IMG/VR virus record: IMGVR_UViG_3300032331_001351
Span: 1 to 57,193 of that record
Direction: 5' to 3' (one strand)
DNA length: 57,193 nucleotides
Origin: a virus
Below are positions 25,784-34,904 of the stretch, one piece after another. Each line of letters opens with the position of its first letter. The first letter of the stretch is position 1. The position numbers and the translations under genes are program-made. A model generated the notes under the pieces. The model was not told the DNA's origin. It saw only the letters and a list, made by a program, of their open reading frames with translations, and did not search any database.

Positions 25784-26749
25784 TCATGCTTTGTTAGCAC
25801 GATCGTACTCGGAATAACGCTTGGCGTATTTCATGCGTAAGACCGGATCATCCCAAACGCCCGCCTCAATCAATGCTTGCTTACGTTCAGGACTGAGGTA
25901 GATTTCCTTACGTGTTGACGCGGGTGCGTGTTCACGTCCGGAGCCTACAGCAGGACCACCGCGAGGAGTTCGTTCCTCACGAGCGGGCTGGCGCTCATTC
26001 TTGAATTTTTCAGGTAGGCGGCGAGCCGTGCGCTTACGCAATTCATCCCAGTATTCTTCTGACTGTGGATTGAATCCATCTTTAGCTAGGGCTTGGTCAA
26101 TCGCAATAACAACAGCTGAAGCCTCATCACGTCCTTGCGAATCGTACCATGGATTTTCAGCCATGAACTCCTTAGCGTAATGCATCGTCATGTCGTCAAG
26201 CTGCTGACCCGCCGGTTGCGGACGCTGCTGGGCGGCTTGGTTCTTAGCGAACTGGAGCTGCTGCATTTTCTGCATAGCTTGATCGCGGTAACGCATAGCC
26301 TGAGTTACGTCAGCGCCGTTGCCCGCCTCCACCGCCTTAGCAATGACGCGGTCTGCCATTTCGGCTTCCTTAGCCGCTTCAGCAATTGCGTTGTCGTAAC
26401 TGCCGAGGTCTACTTGATGGGCGCGTTGTTCTTGAGCAGATACGCGGCGCTCAAGGTCATCATTACGCTTACGTAAGAAGTCAAGCTCGAGTTTGTCGCG
26501 CTTGATGGCTTGGTCTCTACGGTCTTTACGCTCGACTTTTTCAAGTCTACGTCGCTCGCGGATTGCTGCACGCTCATCATCATTACCATCACCCTCGTCT
26601 TCTGTAGCGGAAGACGCGGTGCGTTCATCCTCTTGGTCTTCTTGTTCTTCGTGATCAGCTTCCTGATCGGTCAGATCTTTTTTATCTTCAACAATAACGA
26701 TTTCTTCGTTACCGTCTTTTTCGTCGTCTTCTCTCAATACTTCAGCCAT
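25784..26749 (-). CDS. Scaffolding protein
   Basis: This 321-residue protein has a very acidic N-terminus (residues 1-60) and an Arg/Lys/Glu/Gln-rich coiled-coil centre (about 60-190, including AKNQAAQQRPQPAGQQ). Its C-terminal part (about 190-321) is helical and basic (TARRLPEKFKNERQPAREERTPRGG). High charge, lack of Cys and location between portal-side genes and the capsid gene are typical of scaffolds that direct capsid assembly and then leave or are cleaved. No protease gene is visible nearby. Confidence 0.8.
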   Translation of the reverse strand: MAEVLREDDEKDGNEEIVIVEDKKDLTDQEADHEEQEDQEDERTASSATEDEGDGNDDERAAIRERRRLEKVERKDRRDQAIKRDKLELDFLRKRNDDLERRVSAQEQRAHQVDLGSYDNAIAEAAKEAEMADRVIAKAVEAGNGADVTQAMRYRDQAMQKMQQLQFAKNQAAQQRPQPAGQQLDDMTMHYAKEFMAENPWYDSQGRDEASAVVIAIDQALAKDGFNPQSEEYWDELRKRTARRLPEKFKNERQPAREERTPRGGPAVGSGREHAPASTRKEIYLSPERKQALIEAGVWDDPVLRMKYAKRYSEYDRANKA

Positions 26750-26762
26750 AACTCATCTCCTT

Positions 26763-27176
26763 TCAGATGAATGCTCGAATTGCCAACGGGTCGCCAGTTA
26801 CCTGCCCGATGATATCCAAGTCATTGAAAATAACAAACATTGCAGATTCGTCTTTGCCCGGGAGCTTAACTTCCCAGCGATCACCACCATACTTAGCCAC
26901 GCGAACATGTTCACCAGCTTTGCACCAGTCACCTTCTGGCCAAGGTTTCATTGTGTCTCGGTTCTTAAACGCCAGCGGACCAAGGGCAATTACCTTGCCG
27001 ATTTGGGTGTTCCACTTTTCGGTTTCATTAGAACCATGGATGTCAATGATGATACCCCCAGCAGATTTCTTTTTAGGTGTACGGATCTGAATCAGAACAC
27101 GGCTCCCGAAAGGCTGAATTCCGGCATCTACTGCCGGGAAAGCCTCCGCTATTGCGTCCTCATAGGTCATTGTCAA
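26763..27176 (-). CDS. GroES-like co-chaperonin
   Basis: The protein has 137 residues. After 20 residues it follows the Cpn10 order: PFGSRVLIQIRTPKKKSAGGIII (start strand and mobile loop), a longer insert, IGKVIALGPLAFKNR, a GEHVRVAKYGGDRWEV strand, and FVIFNDLDIIGQV at the end. It would work as a GroES replacement with host GroEL, as T4 gp31 does, probably to fold the capsid protein (23628-24542). The position just upstream of the scaffold is consistent. It starts at 27176 or two codons later. Confidence 0.8.
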   Translation of the reverse strand: MTMTYEDAIAEAFPAVDAGIQPFGSRVLIQIRTPKKKSAGGIIIDIHGSNETEKWNTQIGKVIALGPLAFKNRDTMKPWPEGDWCKAGEHVRVAKYGGDRWEVKLPGKDESAMFVIFNDLDIIGQVTGDPLAIRAFI

Positions 27177-27357
27177 AGTTTTTCTCCTCGTCTAGAAGGT
27201 TCAATAGTACGTTGATTGCCGCCTCATAACCAGCAACCATTCCCACGCGATACCCGTACTCGAAAGTGTCGCGAGTCTGAGGACGCATCAAGGCTTCAAC
27301 AGCAAATGACTGCTGCTCTGCCTTGAGGCGATTCAAAAGTTGAGACTCAACATTCAT
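27160..27357 (-). CDS. Small helical protein of unknown function
   Basis: The protein has 65 residues: MNVESQLLNRLKAEQQSFAVEAL and a central YGYRVGMVAGYEAAINVLLNLL segment. It overlaps the co-chaperonin by 17 bases and shares an ATGA overlap with the mini-gene upstream. Similar small proteins lie in head operons of many podoviruses, but no role is known. Confidence 0.65.
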   Translation of the reverse strand: MNVESQLLNRLKAEQQSFAVEALMRPQTRDTFEYGYRVGMVAGYEAAINVLLNLLDEEKNFDNDL

Positions 27358-27491
27358 GCAGGAATCTTAGGCGTCGCGGGGGCAGCTGGCAAGGTTTGAC
27401 CGTTCAGCTTTTCGCCCGCCGCTAGGCGGTGTTTCTGTTTCACAAATGCACCAGTCATAGGGACTGTGCCGGGGGTGGGTTTGTCGCTCAT
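27354..27491 (-). CDS. Mini-gene behind the portal, 45 residues
   Basis: The ATG at 27491 follows AAGGAG (6 nt spacing) and the reading frame ends at 27354 with TGA, overlapping the next ATG. The product is hydrophilic and proline-rich (KPTPGTVPMTGAFVKQKHRLAAGEKL, then LPAAPATPKIPA). It fills the gap between portal and 27160-27357. No homology is recognised. Good ribosome site and tight coupling support it as a gene. Confidence 0.7.
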   Translation of the reverse strand: MSDKPTPGTVPMTGAFVKQKHRLAAGEKLNGQTLPAAPATPKIPA

Positions 27492-27501
27492 AGCGTTCTC
27501 C

Positions 27502-29985
27502 TTAGGGGTTGGGGTTAATTCCGGTTCCGGTACTCACTGCGACCTTCTCGCCCGTGGCCATTTCGGCAGCGGCTAGCAGTTTCGCGGTGTCGTTGTCAGC
27601 CGTGTTCATACGTTCACGGGTCTGTAGGTCTGCGGCGAGGCGCTGATCTTCAGCCATTTGACGCATCTGCTCGGCTTGTAGGCGCTCAGAGCTGGCTTGT
27701 TGATCAGCGGCGAGCTTAGCCTGCAACGCCTGTGCGTCTTGCGCCAAGCGGGCTTGGTTGTACTTCGAGTTCTCAGCCAACTTAGCCTGTTCAACTTGAG
27801 TACGAGACTGGGCGTTGATCTGCGCAACCTGTAGGCTGCTATCAGGGGGCATAGGTGGCTGGGGTTTGAACTGCTGAGCGGCTTCATCAATCTGTGCCAA
27901 CTCTTGAGCAAACCCGCCGAGCTGTTGCTCGATGAATTTCTGCACTTCCAAGATGACTTTGACCTGATCTTGAGCTTCTTCAGGGATCAACTCCTCAGTT
28001 TGCGCCTTGTCAACTGCGTTATGTGCTTCAACTAGGTAGTAATTGAGCAAATGATCACGCAAATGTGTGGCGATTGGGTACAAAAACGTCTTTGCGATAG
28101 CCGGGTTAGAGCCAAACAGCGGAGACTTGAGAAACGGTATGTGCGTCATCAAGTGCGCCATGTGATCTTGCGACGGGAGCACGTAAAGCGGGCGACCCAT
28201 AGCGGCGGCGACGTTCTCAGACACCGGATCCATGTCCTCGCTACCCGGCAACGGCTGCAACACCTCATTCGCAGGCACTTTCATGTTGCGGAGGAACATT
28301 TCCTCTACTTTGCGCGCATCATACATCTGCGGCATAGCCTGAGCACGCTGCATGATTGCTTGAGTTTGCGCAAAACGCTGCGTCTCACTGAAAATTGCGG
28401 GGTCGCTGACGGGAATGATGTCCATTGGACCGTCAAAATCAGACGGGTCAATCTCAATACCAGCGGCTTGTGCCTCGATGTCCTCGGTCGTCAAGTACGC
28501 GCTGTTGATACGGTGCAAAATCTTGAAGCAACGCGCCATCGAGCCATGCAACCGGCTGTGAATTGAACTAAACACCACCATACCCTGCTCAATGAGCGCC
28601 ATGGTTGTGCCTACAGGCTGGTTAGGGTTTTGGTCAGAGAGCTTCTCAAACGAGGTTTGCACCACGCCCTTACCCGCGTCCACCAGGAAGCCTAAGAGCT
28701 GAAACAGCGTGGGGCTGGGACCATTAAACGGGATAGGCATCGCCAGCTTGCGCACGTCATCGATGAGCGCCCCACCTTCCATCTCAACCACTTCGGTCGG
28801 TTGGACGTTGAGGGTTTGCCCGCCGGGACCACCTTTCAGCTTGAGCAGCGTGGGGACGTTCTGAATGTGCGCCGAATCCAACAGGGCGCGGAGTGCGCCG
28901 GTGGCTGCACCGCTCAGACCGCCAATCATATGCGTCAGACCGATTGGGTAAGCCCCGCGCCAAGGCACAAAGGGGAACTCTACAATCCAGTCTAGCTCTT
29001 GCTGGCGCTCGTCGTCAGGTTCCCAGTTACGGTACAACCCTAAGCCGAGGTTAGTCGACTTGTCAATGCTGAGGATATACGGCTCGGGACCATCGCCAAA
29101 GTCTAGGTAGGTGTAAACCTCGTAGATTGTACGCAGTCCGTCTTCGTTGTAGCTCAGGTCTTTGCGCCCCTCAATCTTGTCGTTAGCTTGAGTGGACTTG
29201 CTGAACTCGGGATCATCCGGGATGCCCAAGTCAACGTCAATGTACATACCCGACTTGACGCGCCGGGTGTACTCAAACTTCGTAATATACTGCACGTGCG
29301 TTTTACGCTCGGCGGTGTAGAAGTTGGTCGCTGCGAACGGCAGGTAGATGTCATCAATAGCGATGAACTCTGAGCAGGGACGGCGGTGCAACGGGTTCCA
29401 CATGAACTTCATGTACTGACCGCCGCCCAGCGGGAGTTGCGTGCTCAGCTGTTCAAGCTCGCCCCGGAACTCGACCATCTGCTCAGTAGTCTGCCAGTTC
29501 ATGAACTCAGTCTTGCGCTCGGCTTTCTGAATCTTGGACTTGTCGCGCTCGCCGTGGATCTTGCTTTTGACCGGACCATTGGGCGGGAACACTTCCTTCA
29601 TGAACCGGGCTGAGAAGTCCACGCATGCTTCAACGAGCATCGGATGCACGACCTTGTTTGCGCCGGTAAACTGAGCGCCACCGGGCGCGTCGTCACCTAG
29701 ACCGGTGCGGCGTAAGCCCTCCTCGTACTGCTTGTCGCGCTTCTCACGTGCCTCTTTGTCGTTGCCGATCTTTTCAAGCAGGTCGCTAATAGCGGTCTTG
29801 AGTAGGTCTTGCTCCACCTCGTCAACGATGTTGGCAAAGTGCTCGAGCTTGGCGGCATGGTCAACGTCGTTCTTCTCACGAATGATTGCGCCACCGTCCT
29901 CGGTGTCTTCAACTTCGTTGTCAACGTCCTCGAGTTCTACGGTCTCGCCCTCTGGCAGCACGTCTTCTATTCTTTTAGTCGCCAT
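27502..29985 (-). CDS. Portal protein (large podovirus type)
   Basis: This 827-residue protein forms the dodecameric ring through which DNA enters and leaves. The N-terminal 90 residues are acidic. A core follows with RTGLGDDAPGGAQFTGANKVVHPMLVEACVDFSARFMKEVFPPNGPVK, a conserved portal segment, then WNPLHRRPCSEFIAIDDIYLP, and a stem near residue 430 (VDAGKGVVQTSFEKLSDQNPNQPVGTTMALIEQG). The C-terminal 120 residues form a long Gln/Ala coiled coil (barrel helix). Length is large, as in the big portals of N4-like and aquatic podoviruses. It lies downstream of terminase and 29994-32588. Confidence 0.88.
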   Translation of the reverse strand: MATKRIEDVLPEGETVELEDVDNEVEDTEDGGAIIREKNDVDHAAKLEHFANIVDEVEQDLLKTAISDLLEKIGNDKEAREKRDKQYEEGLRRTGLGDDAPGGAQFTGANKVVHPMLVEACVDFSARFMKEVFPPNGPVKSKIHGERDKSKIQKAERKTEFMNWQTTEQMVEFRGELEQLSTQLPLGGGQYMKFMWNPLHRRPCSEFIAIDDIYLPFAATNFYTAERKTHVQYITKFEYTRRVKSGMYIDVDLGIPDDPEFSKSTQANDKIEGRKDLSYNEDGLRTIYEVYTYLDFGDGPEPYILSIDKSTNLGLGLYRNWEPDDERQQELDWIVEFPFVPWRGAYPIGLTHMIGGLSGAATGALRALLDSAHIQNVPTLLKLKGGPGGQTLNVQPTEVVEMEGGALIDDVRKLAMPIPFNGPSPTLFQLLGFLVDAGKGVVQTSFEKLSDQNPNQPVGTTMALIEQGMVVFSSIHSRLHGSMARCFKILHRINSAYLTTEDIEAQAAGIEIDPSDFDGPMDIIPVSDPAIFSETQRFAQTQAIMQRAQAMPQMYDARKVEEMFLRNMKVPANEVLQPLPGSEDMDPVSENVAAAMGRPLYVLPSQDHMAHLMTHIPFLKSPLFGSNPAIAKTFLYPIATHLRDHLLNYYLVEAHNAVDKAQTEELIPEEAQDQVKVILEVQKFIEQQLGGFAQELAQIDEAAQQFKPQPPMPPDSSLQVAQINAQSRTQVEQAKLAENSKYNQARLAQDAQALQAKLAADQQASSERLQAEQMRQMAEDQRLAADLQTRERMNTADNDTAKLLAAAEMATGEKVAVSTGTGINPNP

Positions 29986-29993
29986 TAATTACC

Positions 29994-32588
29994 TCACATA
30001 AATTGGTTAAGTATCGCATCCACGCGACTAGGGTCATAGGCTGAGACGCTGCCGCCGTCAGCAAAAGGTATTTGATACTGCACTTGACCTGAAGGGCTAC
30101 CCCGTTTAGGTTTGTTCACATTGACGCTCAAATGTCCTGGACCAACTTTGCCAGAGTATCCTGCGTTGTAACCCATTACTTCGCTACCGTAAGGTGTCTT
30201 CATTCCCTGCACGCCGAGCATTGCTTGCCCCGCGCCGAGCGGGATTGACCCGTTGAGCATTCCGATGTAAACATCTTTTGCGTCAAGCGGCTTCTGTACT
30301 CTGGCGTTCAGGTTCAAGTCGCCAAGGTTGACGTTGTAGTTGGCGGCGAGGTTCTTCATCAGCTGATCGCGCTCACCTTGCGTCATGCGGTTCATGTCAA
30401 TACCCGCGCTGAAGTCACCACCGCCCACGCGGGCGCGGATACCGGTGCCGACGTTAGAGGCGGTTTCCTCGCGGTTGACTCCGGTCTGCTTCATAGCGTG
30501 CTTGTAAAGGCGCAACGCTTCTGGGTCCTCAGTGAACTCCATGTCTGGTCCGCGAACGCTGCCGCCTTCTTCGTACCCACGGGGAGCATCAATCGTGTTC
30601 ATAATATCGTCCACTTGAAATGGGTCGTATGTGGTGAGCGGGTCTCCCACCAAACCGCCCTCGGCGTAACCGGGTGCGGCTTGACCTTCACCCTTGAGGA
30701 TGAACTCCTTAGCCTCCGGGGTGAAGTTGATCTCGTAATAGGCGTCGCCAATCTTGCGTGAGTCAACGCCGGGTATCTTGAGCAGGGGCTTGAGACCTTC
30801 CTTCAAAATTTGTTGATCGTAAATAGGCGCGTAAGCTGAACTCTCTTTGAGCCGCACAGCGCTAATCGGTTTTGCGGTCGGGTAGTATACGGTGTCCGCG
30901 CCGTTCTCAAGCGCATGCTGAATGGCGGCTTTGAAAACAGTACCGTGCGCTTGACGCAATGCGCCGCTCTGCGCTTTACCTTTCTGTGCGTCGGACTGAA
31001 TCTCTTCAATTACCATGCTGTTAGGTTTAGCGAATATTTTCTCATCGCTTGACAGTCTCGGTTGAATCAACTGCCGCGCCTCGTCTGGTGCGTCAGCAGG
31101 AATAAACGTCCCGCGTACATGACCGATGAGACCTTCTTCACCCTCGTGACCGGGGTAATGTTTGTACCCGCTCATCTGGTTAGGGTGAGACACGCCGATT
31201 TCAAAATACCCGTTTGCGGTTTTGTCTGGGTCTGCAAGTAGACGTTGAAAGTCTTGATAAGCGTAGCCTCCAGGTTCCACCCCCATGAACCCGTAATCTT
31301 GCTCGCGCAAGGTTTCAAAGGTGTTGTTGACCGCGTTCTGACGCTCTTCATCAAACAGGTCATCTATCGCCGCACGACCGTCCGGCGTGTCCATACCGGC
31401 TCGCCTCAAACTTTGTTGCAGTTCAGGAGACAACGCCCCAAACTCTGAATAGCCGTTGTGGTAGTCGTCCAACATCCTGAGGTTTTCGCGGTTGTGTCGC
31501 GTTCCTAGGCGGTCAAGCATACCCTCGTAGATGTTCCAGCGGTCTTCCATGACCAGCTCTTCAGCTTGCTGCAACAAGTGCGCATCGGCGCTCTCAGCTG
31601 AGTTAACGAGGTCTACTTTGTTGTACTGTGACGGGGGGATGCGCTGCTCGAACTCAGCCTTCGTCATACGGGTGTTTGGTTCAAGACCTTGGTACTGCTT
31701 GACGAGGTCGTCAAACCCCTCTTGCGTCATACCGGGCTTGCCGCGCAATTGATTCAAAAAATTTTCAGGGGTCTGTGCCTCTGGTCCTTTGAGGATCTCA
31801 GCCCGAGCCATGGGCTTCAGGTTCAGGTTACCTTGTGGCTGCACAACGTACATCGGCTTAGCCGCCTGTGGCACCAGCTTAGCGAGTGCTCCGCTGTTGT
31901 CAAGAACGGCGCGGTTGAGTTCCTCGCCGACCACCCGTGCTCCGGCTTTACCAGCTTTACCCGCGACCTTGCCGAGTGCGCCGACCACGGGCACAGCATC
32001 AGCACCGAGCAAGACCGTATCCGCAAACGACTCAGCACGACCGGTCTTGAACTGCGGTATACGGCTCATCGCGGGAACTTGCATCGGGTAGTTACCGTAC
32101 GACCAGTTCTCAACTTCCTCCGGCGCTTTACCCATCAGCATATCACCCACGCCTGCACCGCCGAGCAGGGGAACCCATGGCTTGACTTCGTACTGGTTGG
32201 TGTAATCTTTTGCGGACTTGAGGGCTTGGGCTATCTTACCCAACGCTGCGTTCTGCGGAATGGCGCGGACTGAGTCACCCTCAGCGTAATGCGTCCTGAC
32301 TGAACCGCCGTCTGCCCACTTGACCTTGTCAGCCCAATACGCTGCGCTGCTCGGTCCCTTGGCGATGTTCTTTGCGTGACGTGACTTGAACGAGGCTCGC
32401 TTAGCCTTCATGCGGTCGGACTCGCCCGCCTTGGGCTTACCCGCCGTGCTCGCCCCTTGCTCACCAAACCGGATGATCTTCTCTTTGCCATCTACCTTGG
32501 TCTTCACGATGTGAGACTTGGTCGGATGGCTCGGAGTTCGCCGTGGCTGGTTGAGCGGCAAGCTGTCCTTGTCGATGCGGTCGGTCAT
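29994..32588 (-). CDS. Multidomain virion-associated protein with DUF5872-like N-terminus and polyvalent-type domain
   Basis: The protein has 864 residues. Residues about 28-95 match DUF5872-type modules (VDGKEKIIRFGEQG ... KRASFKSRHAKNIAK ... AAYWADKVKW). Residues about 130-240 are Gly/Ala-rich with a hydrophobic segment (LLGADAVPVVGALGKVAGKAG). Residues about 270-640 hold the segment MVIEEIQSDAQKGKAQ followed by FKAAIQHALENGADTVYYPTA, a signature I associate with polyvalent proteins delivered with DNA. The C-terminal third is a beta-rich barrel-like region. GG peptides (WADGGSV, YAEGGLV, YEEGGSV, FADGGSV) occur four times or more. It is encoded between TerL and the portal. It may enter the cell, but that is inference. 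Confidence 0.65.
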   Translation of the reverse strand: MTDRIDKDSLPLNQPRRTPSHPTKSHIVKTKVDGKEKIIRFGEQGASTAGKPKAGESDRMKAKRASFKSRHAKNIAKGPSSAAYWADKVKWADGGSVRTHYAEGDSVRAIPQNAALGKIAQALKSAKDYTNQYEVKPWVPLLGGAGVGDMLMGKAPEEVENWSYGNYPMQVPAMSRIPQFKTGRAESFADTVLLGADAVPVVGALGKVAGKAGKAGARVVGEELNRAVLDNSGALAKLVPQAAKPMYVVQPQGNLNLKPMARAEILKGPEAQTPENFLNQLRGKPGMTQEGFDDLVKQYQGLEPNTRMTKAEFEQRIPPSQYNKVDLVNSAESADAHLLQQAEELVMEDRWNIYEGMLDRLGTRHNRENLRMLDDYHNGYSEFGALSPELQQSLRRAGMDTPDGRAAIDDLFDEERQNAVNNTFETLREQDYGFMGVEPGGYAYQDFQRLLADPDKTANGYFEIGVSHPNQMSGYKHYPGHEGEEGLIGHVRGTFIPADAPDEARQLIQPRLSSDEKIFAKPNSMVIEEIQSDAQKGKAQSGALRQAHGTVFKAAIQHALENGADTVYYPTAKPISAVRLKESSAYAPIYDQQILKEGLKPLLKIPGVDSRKIGDAYYEINFTPEAKEFILKGEGQAAPGYAEGGLVGDPLTTYDPFQVDDIMNTIDAPRGYEEGGSVRGPDMEFTEDPEALRLYKHAMKQTGVNREETASNVGTGIRARVGGGDFSAGIDMNRMTQGERDQLMKNLAANYNVNLGDLNLNARVQKPLDAKDVYIGMLNGSIPLGAGQAMLGVQGMKTPYGSEVMGYNAGYSGKVGPGHLSVNVNKPKRGSPSGQVQYQIPFADGGSVSAYDPSRVDAILNQFM

Positions 32589-32749
32589 TTCTTCCTCGCC
32601 GCTCTCATGTTGTCTACCATGTTGGGGTAGGGTCTACCCGCGCTCTTAGCTGCCGCCTTGGCAGACGACTTAGCCGCTGGTGACAGCGCTTTGCTCTCGC
32701 CGAGGCTCTTGGGTCGGGCTTTGTCCCAGATAGGCTTCTTAGGCTGCAT
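32585..32749 (-). CDS. Small basic protein overlapping the terminase end, 54 residues
   Basis: The frame starts at the ATG at 32749, inside the last codons of the large terminase, and ends at 32585 with TGA, overlapping the next start (ATGA). The product is Lys/Ala/Ser-rich and very basic (KKPIWDKARPKSLGES, KSSAKAAAKSAGRPYP). The overlaps on both sides argue for translation coupling. Function unknown; a nucleic-acid or terminase partner is possible. Confidence 0.7.
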   Translation of the reverse strand: MQPKKPIWDKARPKSLGESKALSPAAKSSAKAAAKSAGRPYPNMVDNMRAARKK

Positions 32750-34310
32750 ACGGGTTTACCCTCGGTTTGTTAGAGATGCGAGGCTCGTCGATATCTTTTG
32801 CTTGAGGTAAATCAAACCATCTATCATTTTTGAGATAAATGATAGCTTGCGTAAACGTGTCAACATAATCATCATGCTCCGCTACTGGGAACTTGCCCAG
32901 TTGTTTGAGGAAAGCCGCTGCCCAACTCACCGGGTGTCCGGGGTTCTTTCCTGATTCCGGTACCCACAACAACCCCAACTCCAAGGTGGGCGCGGCTTGA
33001 TGTGCCCTTGATACCTTGTCAGCCTGACCTGGATTATAGCCCACGGCGGGCACTTTCGCCAAGCGCAAGTCTTGCAACAATGATTGACCGCTGGCTTTCG
33101 CTTCCACCAATATCCTGTCCGGGCGGCGGGCGCGTGAGTACGGAGAGTCCTTCGTCATGCCGCCGTATTCCGTCGTCCAGTCTTTCACGGCTCGTGCCCG
33201 CAAGTCTGGATAGCTCAGGTGTTCGTCCCACGCATCAATGAGCATTGCATTGCGCTCCCCCTTGTGCGTGAACATCGCCCAGACCGAGCAGGCAGTCGGG
33301 TCACCCGTTGTCTTCTCAGTGAACGCACAGTCGTAGGACTGCAGTATGTACTCAAACGGGGGCAGCGGTGACGTCGATGGCCAGAGTTTGAAGTGCGAGG
33401 TCTTGAGGATACCGCCCTCGCTCGGTGTGGGGTCTTGCTGTAGCTGACCGGCGGTTCCGTATGTACCCAACAGCTGCTTCAGCATCGTGATCTCGGCTGC
33501 ACCGAACCGCTCTGGGCAGATCAGCTCGCCTTTCGTCTTACGGGGGTCGTAGGGTCCGAGCACAGTCTTACGTGACTTACCGTCCCACTCTGCCGGAATG
33601 CAAATATGCTCCCAGCCCTTGATGTCCTCAAGGATGTGTCCGCTGATGTCACGCTCGTGTAGGCGCTGCATGACGGTCACCATCGCATCGGTCTTCGGGT
33701 TGTTGAGTCGCGTTGACCACACCATGTCAAACCACTCAAGGTCTGACTCACGCATGACCTCTGACTGCGCGGCTTGAGCGCCGTGCGGGTCGTCAAGTAT
33801 CAAGCGTGAGCCGCCTTCACCCGTGGCTGTACCGCCGACCGAGGTCGCGAGCCGGTAACCGGTCTTGTCGTTCTCAAACCGCTGCTTGGCGTTCTGGTCG
33901 CCGGCAAAGGCAAACATGTAGCCCCATCGTTCCTGATACCACGGTGACTGCAACAGTCGCCGGGTCTTCAAGTTGTCGCGTGTGCTCAGGTTGCCAGAGT
34001 ACGACGCGCACAGGAACTTCTGAGCAGGGTCAGTAATCCACTCCCACGCTGGCCACATGACGCTGACGATGGTCGACTTTGAATGCCGGGGTGGGATGTT
34101 AATGAGCAGCCGGTGTATCTCACCCGCGCTCACTGCCTCAAGATGTTCGCAGATCGCCTCAATGTGCCAACTCGCAATGAACGGTATACCCGGCTCAACC
34201 ACGTGCCAGCTCTGCTTGACGAACTCGTACAGCGAACCCGAAGCAGAGCGGCGCTCTTGCTCTCGCTTGACGAGGTCAAGCATGACAGCCGGGTTCATGG
34301 GCGCGTTCAC
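32739..34310 (-). CDS. terL: Terminase large subunit
   Basis: This 523-residue motor packages DNA into the head. The ATPase half has a Walker A-like loop INIPPRHSKST (residues 71-80; a deviant A motif with PRHSKS, known in several terminases), an adenine/coupling WPAWEW segment, and a Walker B RLILDDP near 168. The nuclease half has YDCAFTEKTTGDPTACSVW (RNase H fold strand with Asp), DRILVEAKASGQSL and HDDYVDTFTQAI (acidic metal ligands). Its stop overlaps the mini-gene 32585-32749 and its start overlaps the small subunit by 4 bases. Confidence 0.93.
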   Translation of the reverse strand: MNAPMNPAVMLDLVKREQERRSASGSLYEFVKQSWHVVEPGIPFIASWHIEAICEHLEAVSAGEIHRLLINIPPRHSKSTIVSVMWPAWEWITDPAQKFLCASYSGNLSTRDNLKTRRLLQSPWYQERWGYMFAFAGDQNAKQRFENDKTGYRLATSVGGTATGEGGSRLILDDPHGAQAAQSEVMRESDLEWFDMVWSTRLNNPKTDAMVTVMQRLHERDISGHILEDIKGWEHICIPAEWDGKSRKTVLGPYDPRKTKGELICPERFGAAEITMLKQLLGTYGTAGQLQQDPTPSEGGILKTSHFKLWPSTSPLPPFEYILQSYDCAFTEKTTGDPTACSVWAMFTHKGERNAMLIDAWDEHLSYPDLRARAVKDWTTEYGGMTKDSPYSRARRPDRILVEAKASGQSLLQDLRLAKVPAVGYNPGQADKVSRAHQAAPTLELGLLWVPESGKNPGHPVSWAAAFLKQLGKFPVAEHDDYVDTFTQAIIYLKNDRWFDLPQAKDIDEPRISNKPRVNPYAA

Positions 34311-34897
34311 TTCTGCCCAGCCTTGGCGAGCAAGCGGCTCATGTTCTCAAGCTCGTCATCGCTCAGGTTCTTCAGGTCGACCGCCGCGAGTGCGATTGGA
34401 CCGCCGTTTGAGCCGGTGTGCTCCTGGGTGATCTTGTCGCCGTAGACCTTGGGCAGCATCTTGCTGAGCATCCACTTGCGGGTGTCAATCTGAACCCGCT
34501 TGTGCGCAATGACGTCGCTGTTGAGCGGTAGCAGCATCTGCTTGAGCTTGGGCTTACCGTCCGGTTCAAACAGGGGGTCGCCGTCCGGGGACAGCTCCTG
34601 CACCGTCACCCACTCGTGCGTCTTGTCGCTCAGCGCGACGATCTCATCAGCGAGCAGCAGGTAGCCGATCTCGCGGGCGTGCGCGTAGTCCTTGCCTATC
34701 CCCTCCGGGTCTGTCTGAATCCAAGCCAGAAAACCCGCCACAGTTGGCATACCGGGGTCAGTCGAGCAGATGTTTTCAAGCGAGCGCCCCTTCTGCAGCT
34801 CCGCGCAGACATGAGCAGAGACCTGCTCCCGGTCGTACTTCCGGGCGGTAGGACGCGGTACACCTTTGCTGGTGCGAACTGGGGTTGTGTTATTCAT
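34307..34897 (-). CDS. terS: Terminase small subunit
   Basis: I take the start at the ATG at 34897 (196 residues, MNNTTPVRTSKGVPRPTARKYDREQVSAHV). A longer frame that would begin with TTG at 34939 runs through a promoter and is not credible. The N-terminal half (HVCAELQKGRSLENICSTDPGMPTVAGFLAWIQTD) is a helix-turn-helix of the small-terminase/Sf6-like kind; the rest is helical (RVQIDTRKWMLSKMLPKVYGDK, a typical small-terminase segment). It recognises the packaging site and activates TerL. Transcription from the promoter 34905-34933 would begin only a base or so before the ATG, so a leaderless message is possible. Confidence 0.88.
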   Translation of the reverse strand: MNNTTPVRTSKGVPRPTARKYDREQVSAHVCAELQKGRSLENICSTDPGMPTVAGFLAWIQTDPEGIGKDYAHAREIGYLLLADEIVALSDKTHEWVTVQELSPDGDPLFEPDGKPKLKQMLLPLNSDVIAHKRVQIDTRKWMLSKMLPKVYGDKITQEHTGSNGGPIALAAVDLKNLSDDELENMSRLLAKAGQK

Positions 34898-34904
34898 GAT
34901 TGAG

